Below, piece by piece: positions 8,137-16,427 of a DNA stretch of 64,000 nt. Below the pieces are notes generated by a model. The model had not been told where the DNA came from. It was given only the letters and a program-made list of their open reading frames with translations, and made no database searches. Source of the stretch: Paenisporosarcina sp050269735. GTDB lineage: Bacteria; Bacillota; Bacilli; Bacillales_A; Planococcaceae. The DNA lies in the NCBI RefSeq assembly GCF_050269735.1, contig NZ_JBNNIX010000001.1, positions 620,001 to 684,000 of the forward strand, written 5' to 3'. A program made the translations under genes and the position numbers. Position 1 is the first letter of the stretch, and the number at the start of each line of letters is the position of its first letter.

Positions 8137-8643
8137 TTGTTAGAAGAACACGCAAAAATCGTCCAGTTTATCACGCTGGCGGGAGAAGTAACGGGGCGTA
8201 AAAAGCTTCAAAAAATGGTCTACATCGCAAAGAAAATGAACTTTCCATTCCAGGAGAAATACCAATTCCACATGTACGGGCCTTATTCAGAAGAGCTCAC
8301 TTTACGTGTAGAGGAATTATGCAATATGGCGTTCTTGTCTGAAAAGAAAGAAGACAAAGGGTCATATGTGCAATATACGTATGCATGTACCGAAGAAGGA
8401 AGTCAGTTTTTATCCACGATGGATGGCAATCACCCAAAACTCGATCTGTGCATTGAGCGTTTGAATAACAAGAGCTCCCGCTTTCTAGAGATGGTTTCGA
8501 CTTTGTTGTACTTCGATCATTTAGAACGAGCAGAACAAGTGGAGAAATTGCACGTTGTCAAAGGGAAACTGAATTTTACAGAAACAGAAATTGAAGAAGC
8601 TTTCGCGTTTATCGAAGACCTTCAATTATGTATTCAAGCATAA
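8137..8643 (+). CDS. ywgA: YwgA family protein
   Basis: A 168-residue soluble protein of the YwgA family, conserved in Bacillales but uncharacterised. The N-terminal region GRKKLQKMVYIAKKMNFPFQEKYQFHMYGPYSEEL resembles the antitoxin/SocA-like (DUF4065, Panacea) fold often seen in regulatory or antitoxin proteins; this link is inference. It starts at TTG with CAGGAGGTG about 7 nt upstream, 18 bp after ywfO, so the two are probably cotranscribed. A strong terminator follows. Confidence 0.85.
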   Translation: MLEEHAKIVQFITLAGEVTGRKKLQKMVYIAKKMNFPFQEKYQFHMYGPYSEELTLRVEELCNMAFLSEKKEDKGSYVQYTYACTEEGSQFLSTMDGNHPKLDLCIERLNNKSSRFLEMVSTLLYFDHLERAEQVEKLHVVKGKLNFTETEIEEAFAFIEDLQLCIQA

Positions 8644-8649
8644 GAAAGA

Positions 8650-8681
8650 GGCCTTCCGTCTATTATACGGAAGGCCTTTTC
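8650..8681 (+). terminator. Terminator after ywgA
   Basis: The 10-bp stem GGCCTTCCGT/ACGGAAGGCC with a 7-nt loop is followed by TTTT. Confidence 0.85.
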
Positions 8682-8689
8682 GTTGTAGG

Positions 8690-8745
8690 TCATTCTATTC
8701 GCGTTAAGAAGACTTCTATTCGCGAATCAAGTCACCATTTCACGT
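8690..8745. repeat. Short 21-bp-period array, core CTATTCGCG
   Basis: Two clear units (CTATTCGCG at 8695 and 8716) and one degenerate unit near 8737 (ATTTCACG), again spaced 21 bp. Confidence 0.5.
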
Positions 8746-8763
8746 TCAGTAAAAATCTCAATC

Positions 8764-8799
8764 AAAAAAAGCGAATCACATGAAGAAATGTGATCCGCT
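8764..8799 (-). terminator. Terminator of the tautomerase gene
   Basis: Read on the minus strand: stem GCGGATCACAT/ATGTGATTCGC (one mismatch) followed by seven T residues. Confidence 0.8.
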
Positions 8800-8846
8800 T
8801 CGGTTAAACTTTATTGAACGGCAGTTACACTGTCCGCGTAGTTTAC

Positions 8847-9032
8847 TTATTTATCACTGAACAATTTCCCAGCGACTGCGTAGTGGTTTTTTGGCATATC
8901 TTCGATAAAGACAACTACGTTTTCAGCAGGCGCATTTGTTGTTTCAGCAACAGCTGCTGTTACTTTTTCAACAAGTGCACGTTTTTGATCGTCTGTGCGA
9001 CCTTCAAGCATTTTGACAGTTACGTATGGCAT
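8847..9032 (-). CDS. 4-oxalocrotonate tautomerase family protein
   Basis: A 61-residue tautomerase-superfamily subunit. After loss of the initiator Met the catalytic Pro1 is exposed (PYVTVKMLEGRTDDQKR), and the Arg in GRTDDQKRAL matches the active-site Arg11 of 4-oxalocrotonate tautomerase. The C-terminal NVVVFIEDMPKNHYAVAGK fits the hexamer-forming beta-alpha unit. B. subtilis YwhB has the same size and map position. The physiological substrate in Bacilli is not established. AGGAGG lies upstream of the ATG, and a strong terminator is on the 3' side. Confidence 0.9.
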   Translation of the reverse strand: MPYVTVKMLEGRTDDQKRALVEKVTAAVAETTNAPAENVVVFIEDMPKNHYAVAGKLFSDK

Positions 9033-9099
9033 TGGAGTTCCTCCTCTTTCACAAAAGTTTATCTATTCGTTATAATAACAGAACGGAGGGGACTAACGT

Positions 9100-9615
9100 A
9101 TGACAAATGAAGAAAAACCAAAACAAAAGCTTGGATTCACCATTATAAAAAATGACCCGACAGATGGACACGGTGGTTTCGGTGTAGGTTCATTGACACT
9201 CGAACATGTATCCCCGGTCATCATTGACGTCGAAGAAAAAACAGCCAAAGTTGAAATTGGCGCGATGCATGCTCGAAGCGATACGGAACGCGGCATCAAA
9301 TTCACAACAAATCGGGAAGACTCTGAAGGCGGCAAATTATTTTGGCTTGTTTGGGTAACCATTGATCACAAAGCAACAGGACCCTACTATGCTGGTGTGA
9401 CCGGATGCGAAATGGTCATTAACCGTGAAAAGCGCAGAGGTTTCAAAATTCTGGCTGACCATGTAAACAAAATGGACAAATCGATGAAACGTCATATCAT
9501 TGTTGACCATATGGACGATTCATCTAAAGAATTATTGCGAGACTTTTTACAATCGCATAACCCAGAAATGTGGGCACGCAGTGAAGAAAAACTTCACCAG
9601 GAACTCAATTCCTAA
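9100..9615 (+). CDS. ywhD: YwhD family protein
   Basis: A 171-residue soluble protein of the YwhD family, found in Bacillales without known function. It contains the characteristic KLGFTIIKNDPTDGHGGFGVGSL at the N-terminus, GAMHARSDTERGIKFT in the middle and a conserved FWLVWVTIDHK block, and a charged C-terminus. No membrane segment or catalytic motif stands out. The start has ACGGAGGGGA upstream. The order ywhB (divergent), ywhD, pbpG matches B. subtilis. Confidence 0.87.
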   Translation: MTNEEKPKQKLGFTIIKNDPTDGHGGFGVGSLTLEHVSPVIIDVEEKTAKVEIGAMHARSDTERGIKFTTNREDSEGGKLFWLVWVTIDHKATGPYYAGVTGCEMVINREKRRGFKILADHVNKMDKSMKRHIIVDHMDDSSKELLRDFLQSHNPEMWARSEEKLHQELNS

Positions 9616-9824
9616 AATTGTCAAACAGGTGTACAAAATGTGACATTTTCATCCACCTCAGCTGAATGGTTGAATATGTCGAAAAAAGCAAGTACACTTG
9701 AAACATAGCTGACAAAAAGTGAGCTAGGACAATTGGAAACGCGTCTGTACATGAGCGCCGTGAGACATTTGTGTCAAACCCAAGCCGAATGCCTCATGTT
9801 TCTCATGTCAGCGCTAACCAAGAA
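9616..9824. other. Untranslated, hairpin-rich stretch after ywhD
   Basis: I see no coding frame here. Short inverted repeats occur (AGCGC about 60 nt before GCGCT; CATG-N5-CATG), and the region ends in the ywhD-side terminator. It could be a long 3' UTR or an unrecognised small RNA. Confidence 0.35.
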
Positions 9825-9880
9825 AAAAGCTTTCTGTTTCAACGGATGAGTAATTCCGTGAAAGAGAAAGCTTTTTTTAT
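9825..9880 (+). terminator. Terminator downstream of ywhD
   Basis: A long stem AAAGCTTTCT..TTTC..CGGA paired with TCCG..GAAA..AGAAAGCTTT is followed by TTTTTTT. Confidence 0.75.
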
Positions 9881-9982
9881 ATTCTCGAAACAAAGAAGAA
9901 ATAGAAACTTATTTTAAGGAATGAGACTAGAAATTATTTGCAGACGCGGAGTTATGGAGACGAATCACTCGCCAAAAGATGC

Positions 9983-10078
9983 ATTTACAACGAGACCGTC
10001 GAAAATTCCTACGTCAACGCCAATTTTTCCTACGTCAACCCCAATAATTCCTACGTGACCCCCGATTATTACAACCAA
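9983..10078. repeat. 21-bp-period array, core TTCCTACGTCAAC (reverse of the TCACGTAGGAA type)
   Basis: ACG of successive units at 9990 (degenerate, TTACAACG), 10011, 10032 and 10053, the first two steps 21 bp each and the last also 21. It is flanked by ATTATTACAACC. An open frame across it is an artefact of the 21-nt (7-codon) period. Confidence 0.8.
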
Positions 10079-10111
10079 GAATGTCTCCTTAAAACTCAAA
10101 CCTTAAATTGC

Positions 10112-10143
10112 CCCCTCGAAAAGTTCATTCGAGGGGTATTTTT
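10112..10143 (+). terminator. Terminator-like hairpin
   Basis: The 9-bp stem CCCCTCGAA/TTCGAGGGG with a 7-nt loop is followed by TATTTTT. No plus-strand gene lies immediately upstream, so it may end a noncoding transcript or readthrough from ywhD. Confidence 0.6.
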
Positions 10144-10159
10144 GTTAGGAAATATTGGT

Positions 10160-10280
10160 GAAAAGGAATAAACTTCGATTCAAAGAGAATAAACCTTGAT
10201 TGAAAGGGAATAAACTCGCATCGAACGGGAACAAAAATAGCTCGAACGTGAAAAAAATCGGATCTTAAAGGAATAAACTA
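10160..10280. repeat. 21-bp-period array, core GGGAATAAAC
   Basis: Six units; GAATAAA or its variants start at 10166, 10187, 10208, 10229, 10250 and 10271, every step exactly 21 bp. The array ends beside the stop codon of pbpG. Confidence 0.85.
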
Positions 10281-10284
10281 AAAC

Positions 10285-12396
10285 TTAATCATCGTTCCTA
10301 AAGAATGAAAACGGGAACAGTGACCATGGATCGTCGCCTTCCATTTCGATTACTTTATCCGCATCCTCATTTGACTTCACATCTTCCAAAAGTTGTTTCT
10401 GTAACTTCGGATCAGTGCACAGGCGTTTCGGGATGTCTTCTTTTTTTACATATACTAAGCGTTGCTTCGTGCAAGCTGAAACGGCAAGTCCGCCAGTCTC
10501 GATATCCACAATGACGCCTGTCACACCTTTAGGCGGCAAGAAAGGTTCAGCAGCTACGCCTTGATGAACTCGTTCCATAAAATCAATCCAAATATTTTTA
10601 GTTGCTTGTTTGTCTTCTGCGAGCTGGAGTTGCTTGCTCGCATCATACCCATTCCAAACGCCAGTGGTTAACGTTGGCGTATACCCAACGAGCACTTGAT
10701 CGGAAATCGTGGTTCCTGATTTTGCGGCATAAGGTCGCGTTTGTTTTCCGCGGATCGATAGGCCGGTTGCAGGTGCATAATCATTAAACACAGGGTCAAA
10801 CATGCCGGTCATCAAATGCGTTAAAATAAACGCATCTTGAGCGGACATTACCCGGTCATCATCATCGCGTTCTTTCGGATCTGCTTCAAAAACGACTTCG
10901 CCATGACTGTCTCTAATTGACAGCACAGTTCGGAATTCCCGATTGACTCCACCATTGGCTATTTTATTAAAAGCACCTGTTAAATCTTTCAATGATACAT
11001 CGGAAGTTCCAAGGGCCATGGACGGCGTTTCCTGTACGGTCGTATCCACACCTAAGCGCTTAAGTATCGACTCGAACGGTTTGTAGCCGACTTTTTCAAG
11101 CGTTTTTACGGCATAAATATTATCTGAAATGGCTAACGCCTGAGCCAGTGAAATCGGATGATTCGCAAACTCACCGTTGACATTTTTTGGCTCGTATTGG
11201 GAACGTCCATCGTCATACGTAAAAATGGTTCGTTCACTTTCGAGGAATGTCAAAGGCGAAAATCCTTCTTCCAGAGCGGCTGCATACAGTAATGGTTTAA
11301 TAGTTGATCCAGGCTGTCTTTTCGCTTGTGTAACCCGGTTATATGGACTTTCTGTGTAGGAACGACCGCCGATTAACGCCGTTACATAACCCGTTTCAGG
11401 CTCCATGCTGACAAATCCGACTTCGAGTTTATCATTCGGCATCCATTCCGCGACCACTTCTTCCGCCACTTTTTGGTGCTGTGTGTTCAACGTCGTTTCA
11501 ATTGTCCAACCACCTTCAGCGATGGCACGACCTTTTTTAGCCAAAATCCGCTCCGCTTCACTCCATGCCTCGTCCAGGAAGTAGGGCGCTACGGTTTTTG
11601 TAGCTTTCCATTCTTCATTTTTCAGAACAATTTGCTCATCACGGGCACGACGCACGGCTTCGCTTGTCACCATATCTTGCGATTCCATCAACCCTAGCAC
11701 GAGGTTTTGTCGTTCATATGCATTTTCTTCATTAATCAAAGGCGAATAAATGCTTGGTCCTTTTGGAATGGAAATAAGTAGCGCGGATTCAGCGAGTGTT
11801 AAGTCTTTACTCGGCTTGCCGTAATAATAGCGACTTGCGGCTTCCACGCCGTACATGCCATGACCGAAGTATACGGTGTTCAAGTATCCTTCCAACAACT
11901 CTTCTTTTTCATAAAAGGTTTCCATGCGGTACGCATACAAAGCTTCTTTTGCTTTACGTGTCCACGTTTTATCGTGGGTTAAATAGAGATTCCGGGCATA
12001 CTGCTGAGTAATGGTGCTGGCACCTTCCACTTTTCGCATGGCTTTTACATCTTTTAATAAAGCCGATGCAATCCGGGTGTAATCAAATCCATGATGTTCG
12101 TAAAATTCCTGATCTTCCACTGCCAAAATGGCGTCGCTTATGAAAGGAGACATCTCCTCTAACTTCACCCAATAACGGCGTTGCTCCGCGAAACGGTCCC
12201 CGATTGAATGCCCGTTGCGATCCAAAAATACGGTCGCCTGTGACACGGCAAGAGAAGGTGGACCAAGAATTTGTGCATATATGCGTAAGGCTAAAAGAAC
12301 GGTACACAATGCGCTGAGTGCCACAATGGAGTACCAGATAACGGATCGAAGCTTTTGGCGTTTTCGTTTTTTAAATTGTAAGTCCGCTCGTCGCAT
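10285..12396 (-). CDS. pbpG: Class A penicillin-binding protein, PbpG (PBP2d)-like
   Basis: Bifunctional membrane-anchored peptidoglycan synthase. In 703 residues: a basic N-terminus and one TM helix (about residues 18-38); a GT51 glycosyltransferase domain with catalytic Glu94 in AVEDQEFYEHHG and GASTITQQYARN; a transpeptidase domain with Ser364-TIK367, Ser424-Asp-Asn and Lys559-SGT. The C-terminal tail is acidic. Location between ywhD and speE equals B. subtilis pbpG (ywhE), a forespore gene for spore cortex synthesis; a CATACTA element upstream fits forespore sigma factors. The assignment to PbpG rather than another class A PBP rests mainly on this context. Confidence 0.93.
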   Translation of the reverse strand: MRRADLQFKKRKRQKLRSVIWYSIVALSALCTVLLALRIYAQILGPPSLAVSQATVFLDRNGHSIGDRFAEQRRYWVKLEEMSPFISDAILAVEDQEFYEHHGFDYTRIASALLKDVKAMRKVEGASTITQQYARNLYLTHDKTWTRKAKEALYAYRMETFYEKEELLEGYLNTVYFGHGMYGVEAASRYYYGKPSKDLTLAESALLISIPKGPSIYSPLINEENAYERQNLVLGLMESQDMVTSEAVRRARDEQIVLKNEEWKATKTVAPYFLDEAWSEAERILAKKGRAIAEGGWTIETTLNTQHQKVAEEVVAEWMPNDKLEVGFVSMEPETGYVTALIGGRSYTESPYNRVTQAKRQPGSTIKPLLYAAALEEGFSPLTFLESERTIFTYDDGRSQYEPKNVNGEFANHPISLAQALAISDNIYAVKTLEKVGYKPFESILKRLGVDTTVQETPSMALGTSDVSLKDLTGAFNKIANGGVNREFRTVLSIRDSHGEVVFEADPKERDDDDRVMSAQDAFILTHLMTGMFDPVFNDYAPATGLSIRGKQTRPYAAKSGTTISDQVLVGYTPTLTTGVWNGYDASKQLQLAEDKQATKNIWIDFMERVHQGVAAEPFLPPKGVTGVIVDIETGGLAVSACTKQRLVYVKKEDIPKRLCTDPKLQKQLLEDVKSNEDADKVIEMEGDDPWSLFPFSFFRNDD

Positions 12397-12428
12397 TTAC
12401 CTTCACTCCGTTCATCCATACTTCTTAG

Positions 12429-12435
12429 TAGTATG
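12429..12435 (-). promoter_or_regulatory. Possible forespore sigma -10 element of pbpG
   Basis: CATACTA on the minus strand, 33 nt upstream of the pbpG start, equals the sigma-G/F -10 core. The -35 region is weak. The element overlaps an inverted repeat CCATACT-N7-AGTATGG. Confidence 0.35.
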
Positions 12436-12565
12436 GTAAAGTCATGGAAGGATTAAACGCATGTATATGAGAAAATGACGAATGCTAAATCGATTAGTTC
12501 ATCAATATTAGACGAGATAAATGGATCTGTTACCGAATCAAAATACAACTGAAAAGAAAAAACAG

Positions 12566-12593
12566 TTGCACTTTTGTCAAAAACATCTATACT
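12566..12593 (+). promoter_or_regulatory. Candidate sigma-A promoter of speE-speB
   Basis: TTGCAC, 16-bp spacer, TATACT; the start point would fall near 12600, leaving about 85 nt of leader. Confidence 0.6.
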
Positions 12594-12684
12594 TTTTCTG
12601 TATTTGTTTTTCGGCAGACCGCGTTCACTTTCGCTACATGCCGGGAACGGATCCACTAACCTCGTAAGTAAAGGAGAATGCATT

Positions 12685-13518
12685 ATGGCTGGATTTTGGT
12701 TTACAGAAAAACAAACCGAGAATTTTGGCATTACGATGAAGGTGAACCGTACCTTGCATACGGAGCAAACGGATTTCCAATTGCTCGAAATGGCGGAAAC
12801 GGCTGAATGGGGCAATATGTTATTCCTAGACGGCATGGTAATGACTTCGGAAAAAGACGAATTCGTATACCATGAAATGGTGGCACACGTGCCTTTATTC
12901 ACACATCCAAACCCTGAGAACGTACTAGTTGTCGGTGGTGGAGACGGTGGGGTTATTCGTGAAATCATGAAACACCCACAAGTGAAAAAAGCAACACTTG
13001 TAGACATCGATGGCAAAGTAATTGAGTACTCTAAAAAATATTTACCAACAATCGCATCAGAATTGGAAAACCCACGTGTCGATGTACAAGTAGGCGACGG
13101 TTTCATGCACATTGCTGAAGCTGAAAACCAATACGATGTAATCATGGTAGACTCTACAGAACCTGTTGGCCCAGCAGTGAACTTGTTCACAAAAGGCTTC
13201 TATGCAGGAATTTCAAAAGCGTTAAAAGAAGATGGAATTTTCGTGGCACAGTCGGACAACCCTTGGTTTACACCTGATTTAATCAAGCAAGTTCAACAAG
13301 ACGTGAAAGAAATTTTCCCAATCACTCGTTTATATACGGCAAACATTCCTACGTACCCAAGTGGTCTATGGTGCTTCACTCTAGGATCTAAAAAACATGA
13401 TCCTTTGACAGTGGAAGATGCACGTTTCCACGAAATCGACACGAAGTATTACACGAAAGAATTGCACAAAGCGGCTTTCGTATTACCGAAGTTCGTGAAA
13501 GATTTAGCGGGGGAATAA
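12685..13518 (+). CDS. speE: Spermidine synthase (polyamine aminopropyltransferase)
   Basis: Transfers an aminopropyl group from decarboxylated SAM to putrescine. The 277-residue product has the N-terminal beta domain (MAGFWFTEKQTENFGITMKV) and the Rossmann-type SAM domain with VLVVGGGDGGVIREI (nucleotide loop), DIDGKVIEYSKKYLP, VGDGFMHI and the catalytic Asp in MVDSTEPVGPA. The ATG is chosen because AAAGGAG lies 7 nt before it; a frame extending 37 codons upstream covers the promoter. speB follows 3 nt after the stop, so agmatinase supplies the putrescine. Confidence 0.97.
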   Translation: MAGFWFTEKQTENFGITMKVNRTLHTEQTDFQLLEMAETAEWGNMLFLDGMVMTSEKDEFVYHEMVAHVPLFTHPNPENVLVVGGGDGGVIREIMKHPQVKKATLVDIDGKVIEYSKKYLPTIASELENPRVDVQVGDGFMHIAEAENQYDVIMVDSTEPVGPAVNLFTKGFYAGISKALKEDGIFVAQSDNPWFTPDLIKQVQQDVKEIFPITRLYTANIPTYPSGLWCFTLGSKKHDPLTVEDARFHEIDTKYYTKELHKAAFVLPKFVKDLAGE

Positions 13519-13521
13519 TTG

Positions 13522-14394
13522 ATGAGATTTGATGAAGCCTATTCTGGCAATGTGTTTATTAAAAGTCATCCAAACTACGAAGAATCACAAGCTGTCATTT
13601 ACGGCATGCCAATGGACTGGACAGTTTCTTACCGTCCTGGTTCAAGATTCGGTCCTCAACGCATCCGTGAAGTATCAATCGGTCTTGAGGAATACAGCCC
13701 GTATTTAGACCGTGACCTTGATGACGTAAATTACTTCGATGCAGGGGATATCCCATTACCTTTCGGGAACCCGCAAAAAAGTTTGGACGAAATCGAAACG
13801 TTCGTGACGAAATTATTAGCTGACGGAAAAGTTCCAGTTGGTATGGGTGGCGAGCACTTAGTGTCTTGGCCGGTCATGAAAGCTGTAGCTGCAAAATATC
13901 CGGATTTAGCCATCATTCACATGGACGCACATACTGATTTACGTGAATCTTACGAAGGTGAAGCACTTTCTCACTCCACACCAATTCGTAAAATCGCCGA
14001 TCACATCGGACCAAAAAATGTGTACTCATTCGGTATTCGTTCAGGTATGAAAGAAGAATTCGTTTGGGCAAAAGAAAACGGCATGCACATTTCAAAATTT
14101 GAAGTGCTAGAGCCATTAAAAGAAGTATTGCCAACATTGGCAGGTCGCCCGGTATACGTGACGATTGACATTGATGTACTTGATCCTGCACACGCTCCAG
14201 GTACTGGAACAGTGGACTGCGGAGGCATTACATCTCGCGAATTGTTAGCTTCTATCCATGCGATTGCTGGTTCAGACGTAAACGTTGTCGGCTTCGACTT
14301 AGTTGAAGTGGCACCAATCTACGATTCATCTGAACAAACGGCTAACACGGCAAGTAAACTAATCCGTGAAATGCTCTTAGGCTGGGTTAAATAA
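13522..14394 (+). CDS. speB: Agmatinase
   Basis: Hydrolyses agmatine to putrescine and urea, feeding SpeE. The 290-residue ureohydrolase carries the binuclear manganese ligands: GGEHLVSWP, IIHMDAHTDLR (Asp/His/Asp), LSHSTPIRKI and VYVTIDIDVLDPAHAPGTGT. The usual substrate loop GGITSRELL follows. The ATG is preferred to the overlapping TTG three bases earlier. Coupling to speE is tight (the stop is 3 nt before this ATG), a conserved Bacillus operon. Confidence 0.97.
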   Translation: MRFDEAYSGNVFIKSHPNYEESQAVIYGMPMDWTVSYRPGSRFGPQRIREVSIGLEEYSPYLDRDLDDVNYFDAGDIPLPFGNPQKSLDEIETFVTKLLADGKVPVGMGGEHLVSWPVMKAVAAKYPDLAIIHMDAHTDLRESYEGEALSHSTPIRKIADHIGPKNVYSFGIRSGMKEEFVWAKENGMHISKFEVLEPLKEVLPTLAGRPVYVTIDIDVLDPAHAPGTGTVDCGGITSRELLASIHAIAGSDVNVVGFDLVEVAPIYDSSEQTANTASKLIREMLLGWVK

Positions 14395-14425
14395 AAACGT
14401 AATCAATAAAGGTGTATTAGTGAGA

Positions 14426-14454
14426 GCCACAAATGTTCTTTATTTGTGGCTTTC
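14426..14454 (+). terminator. Weak terminator-like hairpin after speB
   Basis: The 8-bp stem GCCACAAA/TTTGTGGC is followed only by TTTC. Confidence 0.4.
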
Positions 14455-14520
14455 GCTGGTACCCTGGTGGAGTTCGTTATAGTAGGTGGACAGTAATCGC
14501 CTGCGGTTATGCTTCCCTAG

Positions 14521-14559
14521 ATGAGGAGACACAATTGTTCCTCAAATTGTGTCTCTCAT
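14521..14559. repeat. Large inverted repeat
   Basis: ATGAG+GAGACACAATT pairs with AATTGTGTCTC+CTCAT, about 15 bp, with an 8-nt loop. It sits between speB and the cyclase terminator and has no T-run of its own. Confidence 0.5.
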
Positions 14560-14570
14560 CCTCTAAATAG

Positions 14571-14613
14571 AAAAGCGTGATGCTCTCATTTCTGAGAAGC
14601 ATCACGCTTTTTT
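14571..14613. terminator. Bidirectional terminator between speB and the GGDEF gene
   Basis: The 14-bp stem AAAAGCGTGATGCT/AGCATCACGCTTTT has T-runs on both strands and serves the convergent speEB and cyclase genes. Confidence 0.85.
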
Positions 14614-15693
14614 ATTGGTGAAATGAATCACTCGGTTTTGTCCGTTCGCTTTTGCTTCATACATAGCTGCATCTGCGGCACTGTAAAGCGTTTGAATGGT
14701 CGATCCATTGTCCGGATAAGAACTGACACCTACTGATACCGTAATGGAAACTTCCTCATCATCTGAAACAATGAATGGGGTACTTGCCACGCTCGAGCGA
14801 ATGAGTTCACCTAAATAAAGTCCCATTGCGGGTGGAGAATTGGCGATAAGTACAGCAAATTGTTCTCCACCATTTCGGGTAATGTATCCTTCACTTTCCG
14901 AAACTAAATCTTTCAGACGCTTTCCGAGCTGTTTTAATATGTCATCTCCCGCAGGATGACCGTAAATGTCATTCACTTTTTTGAAGGAATCAATATCAAT
15001 GGAAATCATGCTGAAAGGCTTAGTGGAATCATTGATGTAAGTATCTGTTAGCTGGTGAAACTTGCGATTGTTATAAAGGCCGGTTAGATAATCGGTCTCT
15101 GACAATAATTCAGTATGGCGGATTTTCTTAAAATGCTCGTTCAGTTCGATTAAAATAAATAACACGGTAAAGAATGAAAAGGCTGAGTAAATAACAAAGT
15201 AAAGAACTTGGGACAAGACAACCATTGATGGGTAAGTTAAATAGATGATTAACAGGGCAGTTTGAGCAGTCGCATAATAAAAATAAAGATGCGCATTTTT
15301 AAAGTTCATCCTATATTTAAAACTGAACGCTCCGATTACTACGCCCATAATGATAATATTCCATCCGGCAAGAAGTCCGGTTGTTGTAAATTCATCGGTC
15401 ATAAACATCCTTGCCACACCAATAATAAATCCACTGATGATTGGCGCGATAGGTCCACCGAAAATTCCGGAAATCACAATCACGACGTGTCTTCCATCAA
15501 GTAGAATCGTGTCCGACAGACGTACAGAAGTTTCCAATAATATAAAGCCAGCCAAACCAGCCATAAAACCAATTATATATGGATGTGTTTTCGGAAAAGG
15601 AAAATTAGATCGCACAGCATCTTGGAAGGGCCAATACGACAATACGGCAAAGGTGAATAATATACAAAAGTTAATCAATAATTCAAAAACCAT
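14602..15693 (-). CDS. Membrane diguanylate cyclase (5TM-LYT + GGDEF, motif GGEQF)
   Basis: Predicted to make cyclic di-GMP from two GTP. The 363-residue protein has six hydrophobic helices (residues about 5-190) with the 5TMR-LYT pattern (IIGFMAGLAGFILLE, GIFGGPIAPIISGF), then a GGDEF domain from about residue 196 (SETDYLTGLYNNRKFHQL; DIDSFKKVNDIYGHPAGDDIL; VGVSSYPD; DAAMYEAKANGQNR). The signature loop reads GGEQF rather than GGD/EEF: the metal-binding acid is kept but the next Glu is Gln. No inhibitory RxxD site is seen. The sensed signal is unknown. TTGGAGGAAAA precedes the ATG. Confidence 0.88.
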   Translation of the reverse strand: MVFELLINFCILFTFAVLSYWPFQDAVRSNFPFPKTHPYIIGFMAGLAGFILLETSVRLSDTILLDGRHVVIVISGIFGGPIAPIISGFIIGVARMFMTDEFTTTGLLAGWNIIIMGVVIGAFSFKYRMNFKNAHLYFYYATAQTALLIIYLTYPSMVVLSQVLYFVIYSAFSFFTVLFILIELNEHFKKIRHTELLSETDYLTGLYNNRKFHQLTDTYINDSTKPFSMISIDIDSFKKVNDIYGHPAGDDILKQLGKRLKDLVSESEGYITRNGGEQFAVLIANSPPAMGLYLGELIRSSVASTPFIVSDDEEVSITVSVGVSSYPDNGSTIQTLYSAADAAMYEAKANGQNRVIHFTNKKA

Positions 15694-15800
15694 GACTTTT
15701 CCTCCAAGGTGAAATTCTAGCGTTTAGTATAACATACCTAAAAATTCGAGAGGTAAAACTCTTGGTTGTTATTGCAACAATAAAAATTAAAAAACGATAT

Positions 15801-15830
15801 TTGAAATCAGGTACTTAAATCACTTATAAT
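15801..15830 (+). promoter_or_regulatory. Sigma-A promoter of ywiB-argS
   Basis: TTGAAA, 18-bp spacer, perfect TATAAT. The predicted start near 15837 leaves a leader of about 168 nt before ywiB. Confidence 0.7.
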
Positions 15831-15859
15831 AAAAAGGTTAATCATAGAAAAGCGTTACA

Positions 15860-15935
15860 TATCGTATTAGGTTGATGCCGGCACGGGAAGGAAAGTTTTC
15901 CTCTGCTGAGTAATCCTGGCGCTTTAAGCTGGATA
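15860..15935 (+). promoter_or_regulatory. Structured leader of unknown class upstream of ywiB-argS
   Basis: GCCGG (15878-15882) can pair with CC(U)GGC near 15915-15921, enclosing a perfect hairpin AGGAAA/TTTCCT. It does not show T-box (GGGTGGNACCGCG) or other riboswitch signatures that I recognise. Confidence 0.4.
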
Positions 15936-16004
15936 TAGAGATACTTAATTGTACTCAATCTCAATTAAAGTAAAATTTATCGCAAGGAAGCGGGTGGACT
16001 TGTC

Positions 16005-16427
16005 ATGAACACACAAGTAAAAGTAAGGTTGAAAACGACCATCCGGCAACCGAATGAAGAACCGGAAATTTATGAATTGTGGGCATCTGGCACTTTTATT
16101 GAAAAAGGCGAGACAACCTATTTAAAATATACGGAAGTTCAGGAAGATAAAGATGTGAACACGACTGTTAAAATGGGTGACACCAAGGCTCTTGTTATGC
16201 GGAGTGGCGGAATCAATATGCGGCTTCCTTTTATTAAGGACGCAGAGCAGACAGGCAGTTATGAAAGCGAATATGGCATGCTGATGGTAACAACTAATAC
16301 ACATCAAATGACATTTGAAAAAAATGAACACGACGGACATTTCGTCGTTCAATATGATTTACACGTGAGCGGGGAACCCGTTGGCGAATACACACTTGAA
16401 TTTCATTACACGGAGGGATCGCAATGA
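16005..16427 (+). CDS. ywiB: DUF1934 (YwiB) calycin-like protein
   Basis: A 140-residue protein of the DUF1934 family, predicted to be a small beta-barrel (calycin-like): alternating hydrophobic strands throughout, including IYELWASGTFIEKGETTYLKY and VVQYDLHV, ending EYTLEFHY. Ligand and role are unknown. Its stop overlaps the argS start (ATGA), a conserved translational coupling in Bacillales, so it is expressed with arginyl-tRNA synthetase from the same promoter and leader. Confidence 0.88.
   Translation: MNTQVKVRLKTTIRQPNEEPEIYELWASGTFIEKGETTYLKYTEVQEDKDVNTTVKMGDTKALVMRSGGINMRLPFIKDAEQTGSYESEYGMLMVTTNTHQMTFEKNEHDGHFVVQYDLHVSGEPVGEYTLEFHYTEGSQ

Noticed and set aside
9938..10171. Open frame of 77 codons with repeated FSYVNxN heptads
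   Set aside because: It lies across a 21-bp array; a 21-nt period is seven codons, so any frame stays open and looks like a repeat protein. There is no ribosome-binding site. The same applies to open frames at 18529-18714, 30231-30542, 51077-51301 and 52358-52747.
12453..13190. Minus-strand open frame of 245 codons
   Set aside because: It is antisense to speE and its promoter; the Ser/Thr/Cys-rich composition is typical of a shadow frame.
15989..16003. T-box antiterminator motif (GCGGGTGGACTTG)
   Set aside because: Only GGGTGG matches; the ACCGCG part and a terminator are absent.
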